A stretch of DNA of 64,000 nucleotides from AP-15 sp963747735 (GTDB lineage Bacteria; Pseudomonadota; Alphaproteobacteria; ATCC43930; CGMCC-115725): the NCBI GenBank assembly GCA_963747735.1, contig CAVVGE010000004.1, positions 372,001 to 436,000 on the forward strand, given 5' to 3'. A program made the position numbers and the translations under genes. The notes beneath the pieces were generated by a model. That model did no database searches. It was not told where the DNA came from and saw nothing but the letters and a program-made list of their open reading frames with translations. The stretch's first letter is position 1. Every line of letters starts with the position of its first letter. Below, one piece after another: positions 24,200 to 32,561 of the stretch.

Positions 24200-25453
24200 G
24201 TGTCGACGGGGCAGACGATCGAACGGCCGCGGCCCAAGGGCCCGGCAGCGGCGCCGGGTGTCGCAGCCTCTGCGGCGCGTGGCGGCCGGCCGCCGTCATC
24301 GGGCGGGGCGCGCGACCTGCGGCTCGATTTTTTCCGCGGGCTCGCCCTGCTGTTTATTTTTATCGACCATATCCCAGAAAATATCCTCAGCTATTTCACC
24401 CTGCAATCGGCACAGTTCTACGATGCCGCCGAGGCATTCATCTTCATCTCCGGCTACACCGCCGCCCTTGTCTACGGCCGCACCATCGCAACGCAAGGAG
24501 CGCTTTACGGCACCGCGCAAATTTTGCGCCGGGCCTGGCAGCTTTACGTCGCCCACATCTTTCTGTTTGTGATCTTTATTGCCGAAGTCTCGTACACGGT
24601 AATGACCTTTCACAACCCGATGTACAACGACGAGATGCGGGTCGGCGATTTTCTGGGCGAGCCGCACGTCGCCGTGATCCAGATGCTGCTGCTGCAATTT
24701 CAGCCGACCTATCTCGACATACTGCCCGTTTATATCGTGCTGCTGGTAACGTTCCCGGTGGTGATCATCGGGCTCAGATGGTCGCCGCTTGTCGTTTTGG
24801 TCCCGTCTTTTGCGCTTTATGTGCTGGTCCAGGCGGTCAACCTGTCGGTGCCGGCCTATCCGCCCGGCAGCATCTGGTATTTCAACCCGCTTGCCTGGCA
24901 ACTCCTGTTCACCACCGGCGCCGCGTTGAGCCTCGGCGTGGTGCCGGCGAGCCTGGCTCGCCGCTCTAGCCGGGTCCTGCTGCCGGTGGCGGCGGCGATC
25001 GTTCTCGTCGGCTTTGTCGTCCGCGTCAGCTGGACGATCCACGGGCTCTGGGACCCGTTCCCCGGCCTTTTCCTGCGCGAGCTGTGGCCGGTCAACAAGA
25101 CCAATCTGTCGCCGATCCGGCTGGTGCCGTTTCTGGCGGCGGTGGCGGTGGTCGCCGCCCTGGTGCCGCCCGGCGCCGCGTTTTTGCGTTCGGCGGCAGC
25201 GCGCCCGCTGGTGTTGTGCGGCCGCCAGTCGCTCGAGATCTTTTGCCTCGGCATCCTGTTGTCGGCGCTCGGCCATTTTCTCGTGTCGGAATACGAGGCA
25301 GGCGTCGCGGAAAAGCTCGCGATCGATGCGGTGGGCATCGCCGTGATGTACCTTACCGCCAGGACCATCGATTGGTATAAAACCATGGGTAGGGCGCCGC
25401 CGCCGGCGATGGCGACGGCAAGCCCCGCCAGGGAGGATGGCCTCGGCCGATGA
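24200..25453 (+). CDS. opgC: OpgC family membrane acyltransferase
   Basis: OpgC proteins transfer succinyl groups to periplasmic glucans and related polymers. The 417-residue protein has a soluble Pro/Ala-rich N-terminus (residues 1-38), then the family signature DLRLDFFRGLALLFIFIDHI, the second signature FIFISGYTAALVYGR, and about ten transmembrane helices. Other recognisable pieces are FLGEPHVAVIQMLLLQFQP, NPLAWQLLFTTGA and LCGRQSLEIFCLGI. The fold is that of acyltransferase family 3. The stop overlaps the start of an SGNH-type gene (ATGA), which is followed by a second one, suggesting a polymer acylation/deacylation cassette. No glucan synthase genes (opgG/opgH) are in the window. Confidence 0.9.
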   Translation: MSTGQTIERPRPKGPAAAPGVAASAARGGRPPSSGGARDLRLDFFRGLALLFIFIDHIPENILSYFTLQSAQFYDAAEAFIFISGYTAALVYGRTIATQGALYGTAQILRRAWQLYVAHIFLFVIFIAEVSYTVMTFHNPMYNDEMRVGDFLGEPHVAVIQMLLLQFQPTYLDILPVYIVLLVTFPVVIIGLRWSPLVVLVPSFALYVLVQAVNLSVPAYPPGSIWYFNPLAWQLLFTTGAALSLGVVPASLARRSSRVLLPVAAAIVLVGFVVRVSWTIHGLWDPFPGLFLRELWPVNKTNLSPIRLVPFLAAVAVVAALVPPGAAFLRSAAARPLVLCGRQSLEIFCLGILLSALGHFLVSEYEAGVAEKLAIDAVGIAVMYLTARTIDWYKTMGRAPPPAMATASPAREDGLGR

Positions 25454-26220
25454 AGCGGTGTCTGCCGGCGAGCTTGTCGCTGCAATTGATGCTCGCGGCA
25501 GTGGCGGGCGCGGCGGCGGCCGAGCCGGCGCTGCCGCCGCCGGCCGCGAGCGCGCCGCCGGCATGCGCGGTCCCGGCCGAGCTGATGGTGGTGGACGGCA
25601 AGCTGCCGCATTTGGCGGCGCGGCTGCGGGCCGGCGGCCCGGTCACGATCGTTGCGATCGGCGGCGCCTCGACGGCAGGCTTGGCGGCGGGGTCGCCGGA
25701 TCTCGCCTATCCGCACCGGCTCCAGGAAACCCTGGTGCGGTGGTACGCGCCGGCGGCGATCACCGTTCTCAACCAAGGGGCGCCGCGGCAATCGGCGCAG
25801 CAGATGCTGGACCGGTTTCCCCGGGACGTCTTTGCCCGGCGCCCGGTGCTGGTGATCTGGGAGACCGGCACCACCGACGCCGTGCGCGGCATCGACACCG
25901 AGGAATTCGCGGCGGCATTGCAGAGCGGCATCGACGCGATCCAGGCGCATGGCGCCGATGTGATCCTGGTCGACCAGCAGTTTTCGCATCGCACCAGCGC
26001 CGTCATCGACTTCGACCGCTATCTGAAGGCGCTCTACCGGGTGGCCGATGTCAACGACTTGTATGTGTTTCCGCGATACGAGATGATGCGCTACTGGAGC
26101 GAGCAGAACATGTTCAATTTCGACGGCGTCGCCAAGGACGGCAAGGCAGGTCTTGCCGCCAAGGTCTATGAATGTCTTGGCCATCGGCTGGCCGAAGCGA
26201 TCCGGACAGCGCTCAAGTGA
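25450..26220 (+). CDS. SGNH-hydrolase-like periplasmic protein lacking catalytic residues
   Basis: The 256-residue protein has a signal peptide (MKRCLPASLSLQLMLAAVAG, cleavage near AAA-EP) and an SGNH fold. Block I reads IVAIGGASTAG, so the residue aligned with the GDS nucleophile is Ala. Block III reads ETGTTDA instead of GxND, and the C-terminal block reads FDGVAKDG where the family has DxxH, so the His is missing. It is a paralogue of the next gene, which keeps these residues. It is likely a non-catalytic carbohydrate-binding or partner protein. It overlaps opgC (ATGA) and the next gene (GTGA). Confidence 0.75.
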   Translation: MKRCLPASLSLQLMLAAVAGAAAAEPALPPPAASAPPACAVPAELMVVDGKLPHLAARLRAGGPVTIVAIGGASTAGLAAGSPDLAYPHRLQETLVRWYAPAAITVLNQGAPRQSAQQMLDRFPRDVFARRPVLVIWETGTTDAVRGIDTEEFAAALQSGIDAIQAHGADVILVDQQFSHRTSAVIDFDRYLKALYRVADVNDLYVFPRYEMMRYWSEQNMFNFDGVAKDGKAGLAAKVYECLGHRLAEAIRTALK

Positions 26221-27083
26221 CCCGCGGCACGGCGCTGCGCCGGCTTGCCGCCGCGGCGGTCGGGGCGACAATCGCGAGCGCTGCGGCTTTTGCCGCGGCA
26301 CCCGACACGGTGTCGAGCTGCGCCGCCTCGGCGGGGCTCGCCACGATCACCGCGGCGCTCGACCGCAGCACCGCCCGCATCGATGAGGGCCGGCCGCTGA
26401 CGATCGTGGCCATCGGCTCGTCCTCGACCCGTGGCGCCGGCGCCACGAGCCCGGCGATGAGCTATCCGAGCCGCCTTGCGGTCGAGCTCGCCCGGCGACT
26501 GCCGGCGATTCGGGTCACCGTCGTCAACCACGGCGTCGGCGGTCAGGACGTGCCCGAGGAGCTCAAGCGCCTCGGCAACGACGTGCTCGCCGCCAACCCC
26601 GATCTGGTGATCTGGCAGGTCGGCACCAACGCGGTGCTGCGGCGCGACGATCTGGTGGCCGACCGGCAGCTGATCGGACAGGGCGTGGCGCTGCTCAAGG
26701 AGCACGGCATCGATGTCGTGCTGATGGATTTGCAATACGCGCCGCGGGTGCTGGCGCGCCGGGCCTGGCCCGAGATGGAGCAGCTGATCGGCGAGATCGC
26801 CGACCGCGAGCAGATCGGCCTCTTCCGCCGCTTTGAGATCATGCGCGACTGGGAGCGCACCGACCGGCTGGCGCCGGCGGCGATGATCGGGCCGGACGGC
26901 CTGCATATGACCGATGCCAGCTATTTCTGTCTGGCGCAGCGCCTGGCGGCCGCTTTGACGGCCAATTGGGCGGCTGCCGAGAAGCTGGCCAAGTCGCGGC
27001 CGCGGGCAACCGCGGCGGTCGCCCGGCTCGGGCGGGTCGCGCAGCCGCCGGCGACGGCGCCGCGCGAAGGGGCGGCCCGCTAG
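26217..27083 (+). CDS. SGNH/GDSL-family periplasmic hydrolase or acyl-transfer partner
   Basis: The 288-residue protein has a signal peptide with paired arginines (GTALRRLAAAAVGATIAS) and an SGNH fold. Block I is IVAIGSSSTRGAGA (nucleophile Ser), block II NHGVGGQD, block III WQVGTNAV (Asn) and the catalytic Asp/His pair is in PDGLHMTD. The start is GTG 26217, overlapping the previous stop as GTGA; an upstream ATG at 26172 lies inside the previous gene and would spoil the signal peptide. A Pro/Ala/Arg tail ends the protein. Coupling to opgC suggests it removes or relays acyl groups on a periplasmic polysaccharide. Confidence 0.82.
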   Translation: MTRGTALRRLAAAAVGATIASAAAFAAAPDTVSSCAASAGLATITAALDRSTARIDEGRPLTIVAIGSSSTRGAGATSPAMSYPSRLAVELARRLPAIRVTVVNHGVGGQDVPEELKRLGNDVLAANPDLVIWQVGTNAVLRRDDLVADRQLIGQGVALLKEHGIDVVLMDLQYAPRVLARRAWPEMEQLIGEIADREQIGLFRRFEIMRDWERTDRLAPAAMIGPDGLHMTDASYFCLAQRLAAALTANWAAAEKLAKSRPRATAAVARLGRVAQPPATAPREGAAR

Positions 27084-27433
27084 CGGCGGCGATTGCGCAC
27101 CCCCTCGGCGGCATCGGCTGCCGAACCGCCGCAACGGCAGCATGGCGGTCGTGAACAGCGACCAAAGCCTGCTGCGGCAGAACGCCGCGGTTCTGTTACA
27201 CGACGCGCCGCCACTTTGCGGCCCGGTTGGAGCCCCAAACGGCGCACCAACGGTTAACCTACATTTTTATTGGGTTTTCCCCCGCTATTGAATATATAAT
27301 GAGCAAGGATCGTGTGATGGCCACAAGATGTTGTCCTCTAATCGATGGACGTGGCGCATTCGACGGATTGTTGGGCGGATCGGGCTGGCCGGCTGCCGAT
27401 GCCCATTGAGACCCGTACTGTTGCCACAATGAT

Positions 27434-27449
27434 TTGGCATAATGCTTGC
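27434..27449 (+). promoter_or_regulatory. Sigma-54 promoter candidate for prkA-yeaH-spoVR
   Basis: TTGGCATAATGCTTGC matches the -24/-12 pattern (TGGCAYR-N4-TTGC), with GG and GC exactly 12 bases apart. The implied start is near 27460, leaving a leader of about 215 bases. The homologous yeaGH operon of E. coli is known to be sigma-54/NtrC controlled. Confidence 0.6.
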
Positions 27450-27630
27450 GACGCTGCCGGGGGGCTGTGCAGCGCAGGCTGGCGGTGGCTCGCTGTGTCG
27501 GCCGGCACGTTTCGAGCGAGAGCCTCGGGGGGATGAGGCCGATGGGGCACCCCGCTCGGGGTGAAGGAAACAGGGTTCGGCGAATGATTTTCGGCGGGCG
27601 GCGTTCACTCGACTGGGTGACGAGCTACAG

Positions 27631-27666
27631 CTGACTTCGATGCTGACTTCGATGCTGGCGTCGGTT
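27631..27666. repeat. 12-bp tandem repeat before prkA
   Basis: CTGACTTCGATG occurs twice in tandem (27631-27654) followed by a degenerate third unit CTGGCGTCGGTT. It ends ten bases before the prkA ATG, in the leader. Confidence 0.7.
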
Positions 27667-27676
27667 GAGGTGTGAA

Positions 27677-29623
27677 ATGGCATTTGACGACGGGATCTTC
27701 GGAATCTACGCAAGGCTGTACGAGAACCGGCGGGAGGTCGAGTACTCGCTCGAGGAGTATCTCGGCAAGTGCTCCGACGATCCGTCCTATTACGCGGGTG
27801 CCGCCGAGCGCATGCTGATCGCGATCGGCGAGCCGGCAATGGTGGACACGAGCCTGGATTCGCGGCTCGGGCGGATCTTTATGAACCGAACCATCAAGGT
27901 CTACCCCGAGTTTTCCGAATTCTTCGGCATGGAGGAGACGATCGAGCGGATCGTCGGCTTCTTCCGCCACGCCGCGCAGGGGCTCGAAGAACGCAAACAG
28001 ATCCTGTATCTCCTGGGCCCGGTCGGCGGCGGCAAATCCTCGCTCGCCGAGCGGCTGAAGCAGCTGATGGAAAAGGAGCCGGTCTATGTGCTGAAGGCCG
28101 GCAAGGAAGTGAGCCCGGTGTTCGAAAGCCCGCTTGGCCTGTTCGACCCGGCGACGCTCGGCGTCGAGCTCGAAAAGCGCTACAATATCCCGCTGCGCCG
28201 GCTGACCGGCACGATCTCGCCCTGGGCAGTCAAGCGCCTCGATGAGCTGGGTGGCGACATCACCAAATTCACCGTGGTGCGGCTGCAGCCCTCGCGGCTG
28301 AAGCAGATCTGCATCGCCAAGACCGAGCCCGGCGACGAGAACAACCAGGACGTGTCGAGCCTCGTCGGCAAGGTCGATATCCGCAAGCTCGAATTCTTCA
28401 GCCAGAACGACCCCGACGCCTATTCCTATTCGGGCGGGCTCAACCGCACGACCCAGGGGCTGCTCGAATTCGTCGAGATGTTCAAGGCGCCGATCAAGAT
28501 GCTGCACCCGCTCTTGACCTCGACGCAGGAGGGCAACTATGTCGGCTCGGAGAATATCGGCGGCATCCCCTATCAGGGGATCGTGCTGGCCCATTCGAAC
28601 GAAGCCGAATGGCAGACCTTCAAGAACAACAAGAACAACGAGGCGTTCATCGACCGCATCTCGGTGATCAAGGTGCCGTATTGCCTGCGCGGCACCGAAG
28701 AGCGCAAGATTTATGAAAAGCTGCTCCAAAACAGCGAATTGGCGAATGCCGCATGCGCGCCGTCGACCTTGGACATCCTGTCGCGCTTCAGCGTGCTGTC
28801 ACGGCTCAAGGCGCACGAGAACTCAAACCTCTATTCGAAGATGCGGGTCTATGACGGGGAGAGCCTGAAGGACACCGATCCGCGGGCCAAATCGGTGCAG
28901 GAATATCGCGACGCCGCGGGAGTCGACGAAGGCATGGACGGCATCTCGACCCGCTTTGCCTTCAAGGTCCTGTCGAGCACCTTCAATTTCGACACGCAGG
29001 AGGTCGCCGCCGACCCGGTGCACTTGATGTATGTGCTGGAGCAGGCGATCTGGCGCGAGCAGTTCCCCGACGACACCGAGAAGAAGTATCTGAACTTTAT
29101 CAAGGCCGAGCTGGCGCCGCGCTATGCCGAGTTTATCGGGCACGAGATCCAGAAGGCCTATCTCGAATCCTACTCGGATTACGGGCAGAACCTGTTCGAC
29201 CGCTATGTTGCCTATGCCGATGCGTGGATCGAGGATTCCGACTACAAGGATCCCGACACCGGGCAGATGATGAACCGCGAGCTCCTAAACCAGGAGCTGT
29301 CCAAGATCGAAAAGCCGGCCGGGATCGCCAACCCAAAGGATTTCCGCAACGAGGTCGTCAAGTTCGCGTTGCGCTCGCGGGCGGGCGATGCCGGGCGCAA
29401 CCCGTCCTGGACCTCGTACGAGAAGTTGCGCGAGGTGATCGAGCGGCGCATGTTCTCACAGGTCGAGGATCTGCTGCCGGTGATCAGCTTTGGCTCGAAA
29501 AAGGATTCGGAGACCGAGAAAAAGCACGCCGACTTCCTCGAGCGCATGGTGGCGCGCGGCTATACCGAACGCCAGGTGCGCCGGCTGGTCGAGTGGTACA
29601 TGCGGGTGAACAAGGCCGGATAG
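27677..29623 (+). CDS. prkA: PrkA serine protein kinase / AAA+ protein (YeaG family)
   Basis: PrkA is a cytoplasmic AAA+ protein with a C-terminal kinase-like domain, linked to nitrogen stress and stationary-phase adaptation. The 648-residue length is typical. The PrkA N-terminal domain carries FSEFFGMEETIERIV, the Walker A is GPVGGGKS at 114-121, and RFAFKVLSSTFNFD and QEVAADPVHLMYVLEQAI lie in the C-terminal half. The end EKKHADFLERMVARGYTERQ is also conserved. ATG 27677 is chosen because homologues begin at this point; a start 12 bases upstream is possible. yeaH follows after 31 bases and spoVR overlaps that, the common three-gene arrangement. Confidence 0.95.
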   Translation: MAFDDGIFGIYARLYENRREVEYSLEEYLGKCSDDPSYYAGAAERMLIAIGEPAMVDTSLDSRLGRIFMNRTIKVYPEFSEFFGMEETIERIVGFFRHAAQGLEERKQILYLLGPVGGGKSSLAERLKQLMEKEPVYVLKAGKEVSPVFESPLGLFDPATLGVELEKRYNIPLRRLTGTISPWAVKRLDELGGDITKFTVVRLQPSRLKQICIAKTEPGDENNQDVSSLVGKVDIRKLEFFSQNDPDAYSYSGGLNRTTQGLLEFVEMFKAPIKMLHPLLTSTQEGNYVGSENIGGIPYQGIVLAHSNEAEWQTFKNNKNNEAFIDRISVIKVPYCLRGTEERKIYEKLLQNSELANAACAPSTLDILSRFSVLSRLKAHENSNLYSKMRVYDGESLKDTDPRAKSVQEYRDAAGVDEGMDGISTRFAFKVLSSTFNFDTQEVAADPVHLMYVLEQAIWREQFPDDTEKKYLNFIKAELAPRYAEFIGHEIQKAYLESYSDYGQNLFDRYVAYADAWIEDSDYKDPDTGQMMNRELLNQELSKIEKPAGIANPKDFRNEVVKFALRSRAGDAGRNPSWTSYEKLREVIERRMFSQVEDLLPVISFGSKKDSETEKKHADFLERMVARGYTERQVRRLVEWYMRVNKAG

Positions 29624-29654
29624 GCGAGCCGCCGAACCGGTCCGGAGGGATGCG

Positions 29655-30944
29655 ATGAACATCGTCGACCGCCGACCCAACCCAAAGGGCAAGAGCCTCA
29701 GCAACCGCCAGCGGTTTCTGACGCGCGCCCGCGCCGAGGTCAAATCGGCGGTGCAGAGCGCCTTGCGCAAGCGCAAGGTCGCCGATGTCGAGCACGGCGA
29801 GCAGGTGGCGATCCCGACCCGCGGCATCGTCGAGCCGATGTTTCACCACAGCCGGCGCACCGGCCGCACCGAGCATGTCGTGCCCGGCAACAAGGAATAT
29901 GTGCGCGGCGACGAAATCCCGCGGCCGCAGGGCGGCGAGGGGCGCGGCGGGTCGCAAGGCAGCCCCGACGGGTCGGGCGAGGACTCCTTCGAGTTTACGC
30001 TGTCGAAGGAAGAGTTCCTCGACATGTTTTTCGAGGATCTCGAGCTGCCGGACCTCGTCAAAAAGAGCCTGCGCGAGACCTTCGCGGTCGATCTGCACCG
30101 CGCCGGCTATACCGTCAGCGGCACGCCGGCCAATCTCAGCGTGCGCCGGACCATGCGCAACAGCATGGCGCGGCGGATTTCGCTCAGGCGGCCCAAAGCG
30201 CGCGATCTCGACGCGTTGCGCCAAGCCATCGAGGAAGCACGCGACAAGCCCGACGAGGAGGAAGTGGCGCGGCTCGAGCGCGAGCTCGAACGCCTCGAAT
30301 ACCGCAGCAAGATCATCCCCTACATCGACCCGGTCGATGTCCGCTACAATCGCTTCGAGCGGGTGCCGCGGCCGAACACCGAGGCAGTGATGTTCTGCCT
30401 GATGGACGTATCGGGATCGATGACCGAGGCGATGAAGGATTTGGCCAAGCGGTTCTTTATGCTGCTGCACGTGTTCCTGATCCGCCGCTACCGCCACGTC
30501 GATGTCGTCTTCATCCGCCACACCAGCACCGCCGAGGAGGTCGACGAGGAGACGTTCTTCTACAGCCGCGAAACGGGCGGCACGGTGGTCTCGACGGCGC
30601 TCGAAAAGATGCTGGAGATCGCCCGCGCGCGCTATTCGACCGACCGCTGGAACATCTATGCGGCGCAAGCCTCGGACGGTGACAATTACGGGGCGGACAG
30701 CGGCCGCTGCGTCGCGTTGCTCGGCGACGAGGTGTTGCCGCTCTGCCAATATTTCGCTTATGTCGAGGTCGGCGACGGCATGGGCGGCAGCCTGACGGGC
30801 CTCGCGCGGGACAGCGATTTGTGGCGCGCCTACAGCGAGGTGGCGCCGGCAAACCCGCATTTTGCGATGCGCCGCGTCAGCGACCCGTCGCAGATTTTCT
30901 CGGTGTTCCACGAATTGTTCGCAAAGGGGGGTGTGCGTGCCTGA
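29655..30944 (+). CDS. yeaH: YeaH family (DUF444) protein with von Willebrand-like domain
   Basis: The 429-residue protein belongs to DUF444. The N-terminus MNIVDRRPNPKGKSLSNRQR is diagnostic, followed by a Gly-rich acidic linker (residues 90-112). A C-terminal VWA-like domain has the MIDAS motif DVSGSM at 251-256 in VMFCLMDVSGSMTEAMKDLA, with later DGDNYGADSG. It is encoded between prkA and spoVR and is thought to work with PrkA; its biochemical role is unknown. GGAGGGA lies five bases before the ATG. The stop overlaps the spoVR start region. Confidence 0.94.
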   Translation: MNIVDRRPNPKGKSLSNRQRFLTRARAEVKSAVQSALRKRKVADVEHGEQVAIPTRGIVEPMFHHSRRTGRTEHVVPGNKEYVRGDEIPRPQGGEGRGGSQGSPDGSGEDSFEFTLSKEEFLDMFFEDLELPDLVKKSLRETFAVDLHRAGYTVSGTPANLSVRRTMRNSMARRISLRRPKARDLDALRQAIEEARDKPDEEEVARLERELERLEYRSKIIPYIDPVDVRYNRFERVPRPNTEAVMFCLMDVSGSMTEAMKDLAKRFFMLLHVFLIRRYRHVDVVFIRHTSTAEEVDEETFFYSRETGGTVVSTALEKMLEIARARYSTDRWNIYAAQASDGDNYGADSGRCVALLGDEVLPLCQYFAYVEVGDGMGGSLTGLARDSDLWRAYSEVAPANPHFAMRRVSDPSQIFSVFHELFAKGGVRA

Positions 30945-32508
30945 CATGCAATCCGCACCGGCAGCACGGCTCGATGCGGTGGCGCCGCTGTTCAGCGGCC
31001 CCAATTGGGATTACGCGGCGCTGCGCCAGGTGCACGATGCCATCGAGCGCATCGCGCTCGACGAACTCGGGCTCGACGTCTACCCGGTCCAGGTCGAGGT
31101 CATCACCTCCGAGCAGATGCTCGACGCCTATGCCTCGGTCGGCCTGCCGCTGATGTACCGGCATTGGAGCTTTGGCAAGCGCTTTGCCTTTCACGAAAAT
31201 CTCTACCGCAAGGGCCTGCAAGGCCTTGCCTACGAGATCGTGATCAATTCGAACCCGTGCATCTGCTATATCATGGAAGAAAATTCCATGACGATGCAGA
31301 CATTGGTCATGGCCCATGCCGCGTTCGGCCACAACCACTTCTTCAAGAATAATTATCTGTTCCGGCAGTGGACCGATGCCAACGGGATTCTCGACTATCT
31401 GAGCTTTGCGCGCGACTATGTCGCTAAATGCGAAGAGCGCTATGGGGCCGAGGCGGTCGAGCGGGTGCTCGACGCCGCGCATGCGCTGAAGGACCATGGG
31501 GTCAACCGCTACGCGCACCGCACCAAGCCGAACCTCGCCGAGGAGCAGCGCCGGGCCGAGGAATGGCGGGCGAATTCGGAGGCGACCTACAACGATCTGT
31601 GGCGCACCGTGCCCGGCGCCTCGAAGGAAAAGGAGGATCCCGACGCGGCCGAGGCAAAGCTCGCCGAGATCAAGCGCGAGCTCGGCCTGCCCGAGGAGAA
31701 CCTGCTCTATTTCATCGAGAAGCGCGCGCCGCGGCTCGACGATTGGCAGCGCGAGCTGGTCCGGATCGTCCGGTTGATCGCCCAGTATTTTTATCCGCAG
31801 AAGCAGACCCAGATGATGAACGAAGGCTGCGCCACCTTCGTCCATTACGAGATCATGCGGCGCTTGCACGATAAAGGGCAGATCACCGAAGGCTCGATGC
31901 TCGAATTTTTGCACTCGCATTCGAGCGTCGTGTTCCAGCCCGATTTCGACGACCAGCGCTTTAGCGGGCTCAACCCCTATGCGCTCGGCTTTGCGATGAT
32001 GAGCGACATCCGCCGCATCTGCGAGACGCCGACCGAGGAGGACCAGGCTTGGTTTCCGGCAATCGCCGGCTGTGGCGACGGCTACGGTGTGCTGCGCCAT
32101 GCTTGGGCGAACTACCGCGACGAGAGCTTTGTGCTGCAATATCTGAGCCCAGCGATGATCCGGCGCTTCCGGCTGTTCCATGTGTCGGACGACAGCGCCA
32201 AGCCGGCATTGCGGGTCGAGGCGATCCACGACGACGTCGGCTATCGCAAGATCCGCAGCGCCTTGTCGCGGCAATACGACCTGTCGCGGCGCGAGCCGGA
32301 CATCCAGGTCGTCGATGTCGATTTGCGCGGCGACCGCTGCCTCATTCTTGCGCATTCTGCCCATAACGGCGTCTTGCTCGCGGAAAAGAGCTGCCGCGCA
32401 GTGTTGCGCCATGCAGCGCTGCTGTGGGGCTATTCGGTCAAGCTCCTCGAAATCGACGCGGCGACCGACAAGACGCTGAAGACCTACGAGGCGGCACCTC
32501 CGGGCTAA
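30937..32508 (+). CDS. SpoVR family protein (YcgB-like)
   Basis: SpoVR-family proteins occur in non-sporulating proteobacteria as part of the prkA-yeaH-spoVR set. The 523-residue protein shows MYRHWSFGKRFAFHENLYRK, YEIVINSNPCICYIMEENSM, MVMAHAAFGHNHFFKNNYLF, and QTQMMNEGCATFVHYEIMRR, all strongly conserved, with many His residues that suggest metal binding. A GTG at 30937 with AAAGGGGGG just upstream is chosen, overlapping the yeaH stop; ATG 30946 is the alternative. The stop codon lies in the first unit of a 12-bp tandem repeat. Confidence 0.93.
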   Translation: MPDMQSAPAARLDAVAPLFSGPNWDYAALRQVHDAIERIALDELGLDVYPVQVEVITSEQMLDAYASVGLPLMYRHWSFGKRFAFHENLYRKGLQGLAYEIVINSNPCICYIMEENSMTMQTLVMAHAAFGHNHFFKNNYLFRQWTDANGILDYLSFARDYVAKCEERYGAEAVERVLDAAHALKDHGVNRYAHRTKPNLAEEQRRAEEWRANSEATYNDLWRTVPGASKEKEDPDAAEAKLAEIKRELGLPEENLLYFIEKRAPRLDDWQRELVRIVRLIAQYFYPQKQTQMMNEGCATFVHYEIMRRLHDKGQITEGSMLEFLHSHSSVVFQPDFDDQRFSGLNPYALGFAMMSDIRRICETPTEEDQAWFPAIAGCGDGYGVLRHAWANYRDESFVLQYLSPAMIRRFRLFHVSDDSAKPALRVEAIHDDVGYRKIRSALSRQYDLSRREPDIQVVDVDLRGDRCLILAHSAHNGVLLAEKSCRAVLRHAALLWGYSVKLLEIDAATDKTLKTYEAAPPG

Positions 32509-32536
32509 AGACCGGGCTAAAGACCGGGCTAAAAAC
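32501..32536. repeat. 12-bp tandem repeat at the end of spoVR
   Basis: Three copies of CGGGCTAAAGAC (the last reading CGGGCTAAAAAC) run from the last codons of spoVR into the gap before tsaD. Because each copy contains TAA in the same frame, the repeat gives three successive in-frame stop codons. Confidence 0.8.
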
Positions 32537-32561
32537 CCCTGCGCGGTCGGATGGACCGCCG

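Larger units (their letters stand above)
27084..27676. other. 593-base gap upstream of prkA holding regulatory sequence
   Basis: No coding region is supported here. The first 140 bases are GC-rich. Around 27255-27320 there is an AT-rich patch (for example ATTTTTATTGGGTTTT and GAATATATAATG), followed by a sigma-54-type promoter at 27434-27449 and a 12-bp tandem repeat just before prkA. Frames of 60-70 codons in this gap have no ribosome-binding sites or family resemblance. Confidence 0.6.

Noticed and set aside
27227..27634. Short open frames in the gap before prkA
   Set aside because: No ribosome-binding sites, no family likeness, and the region carries promoter-type sequence instead.
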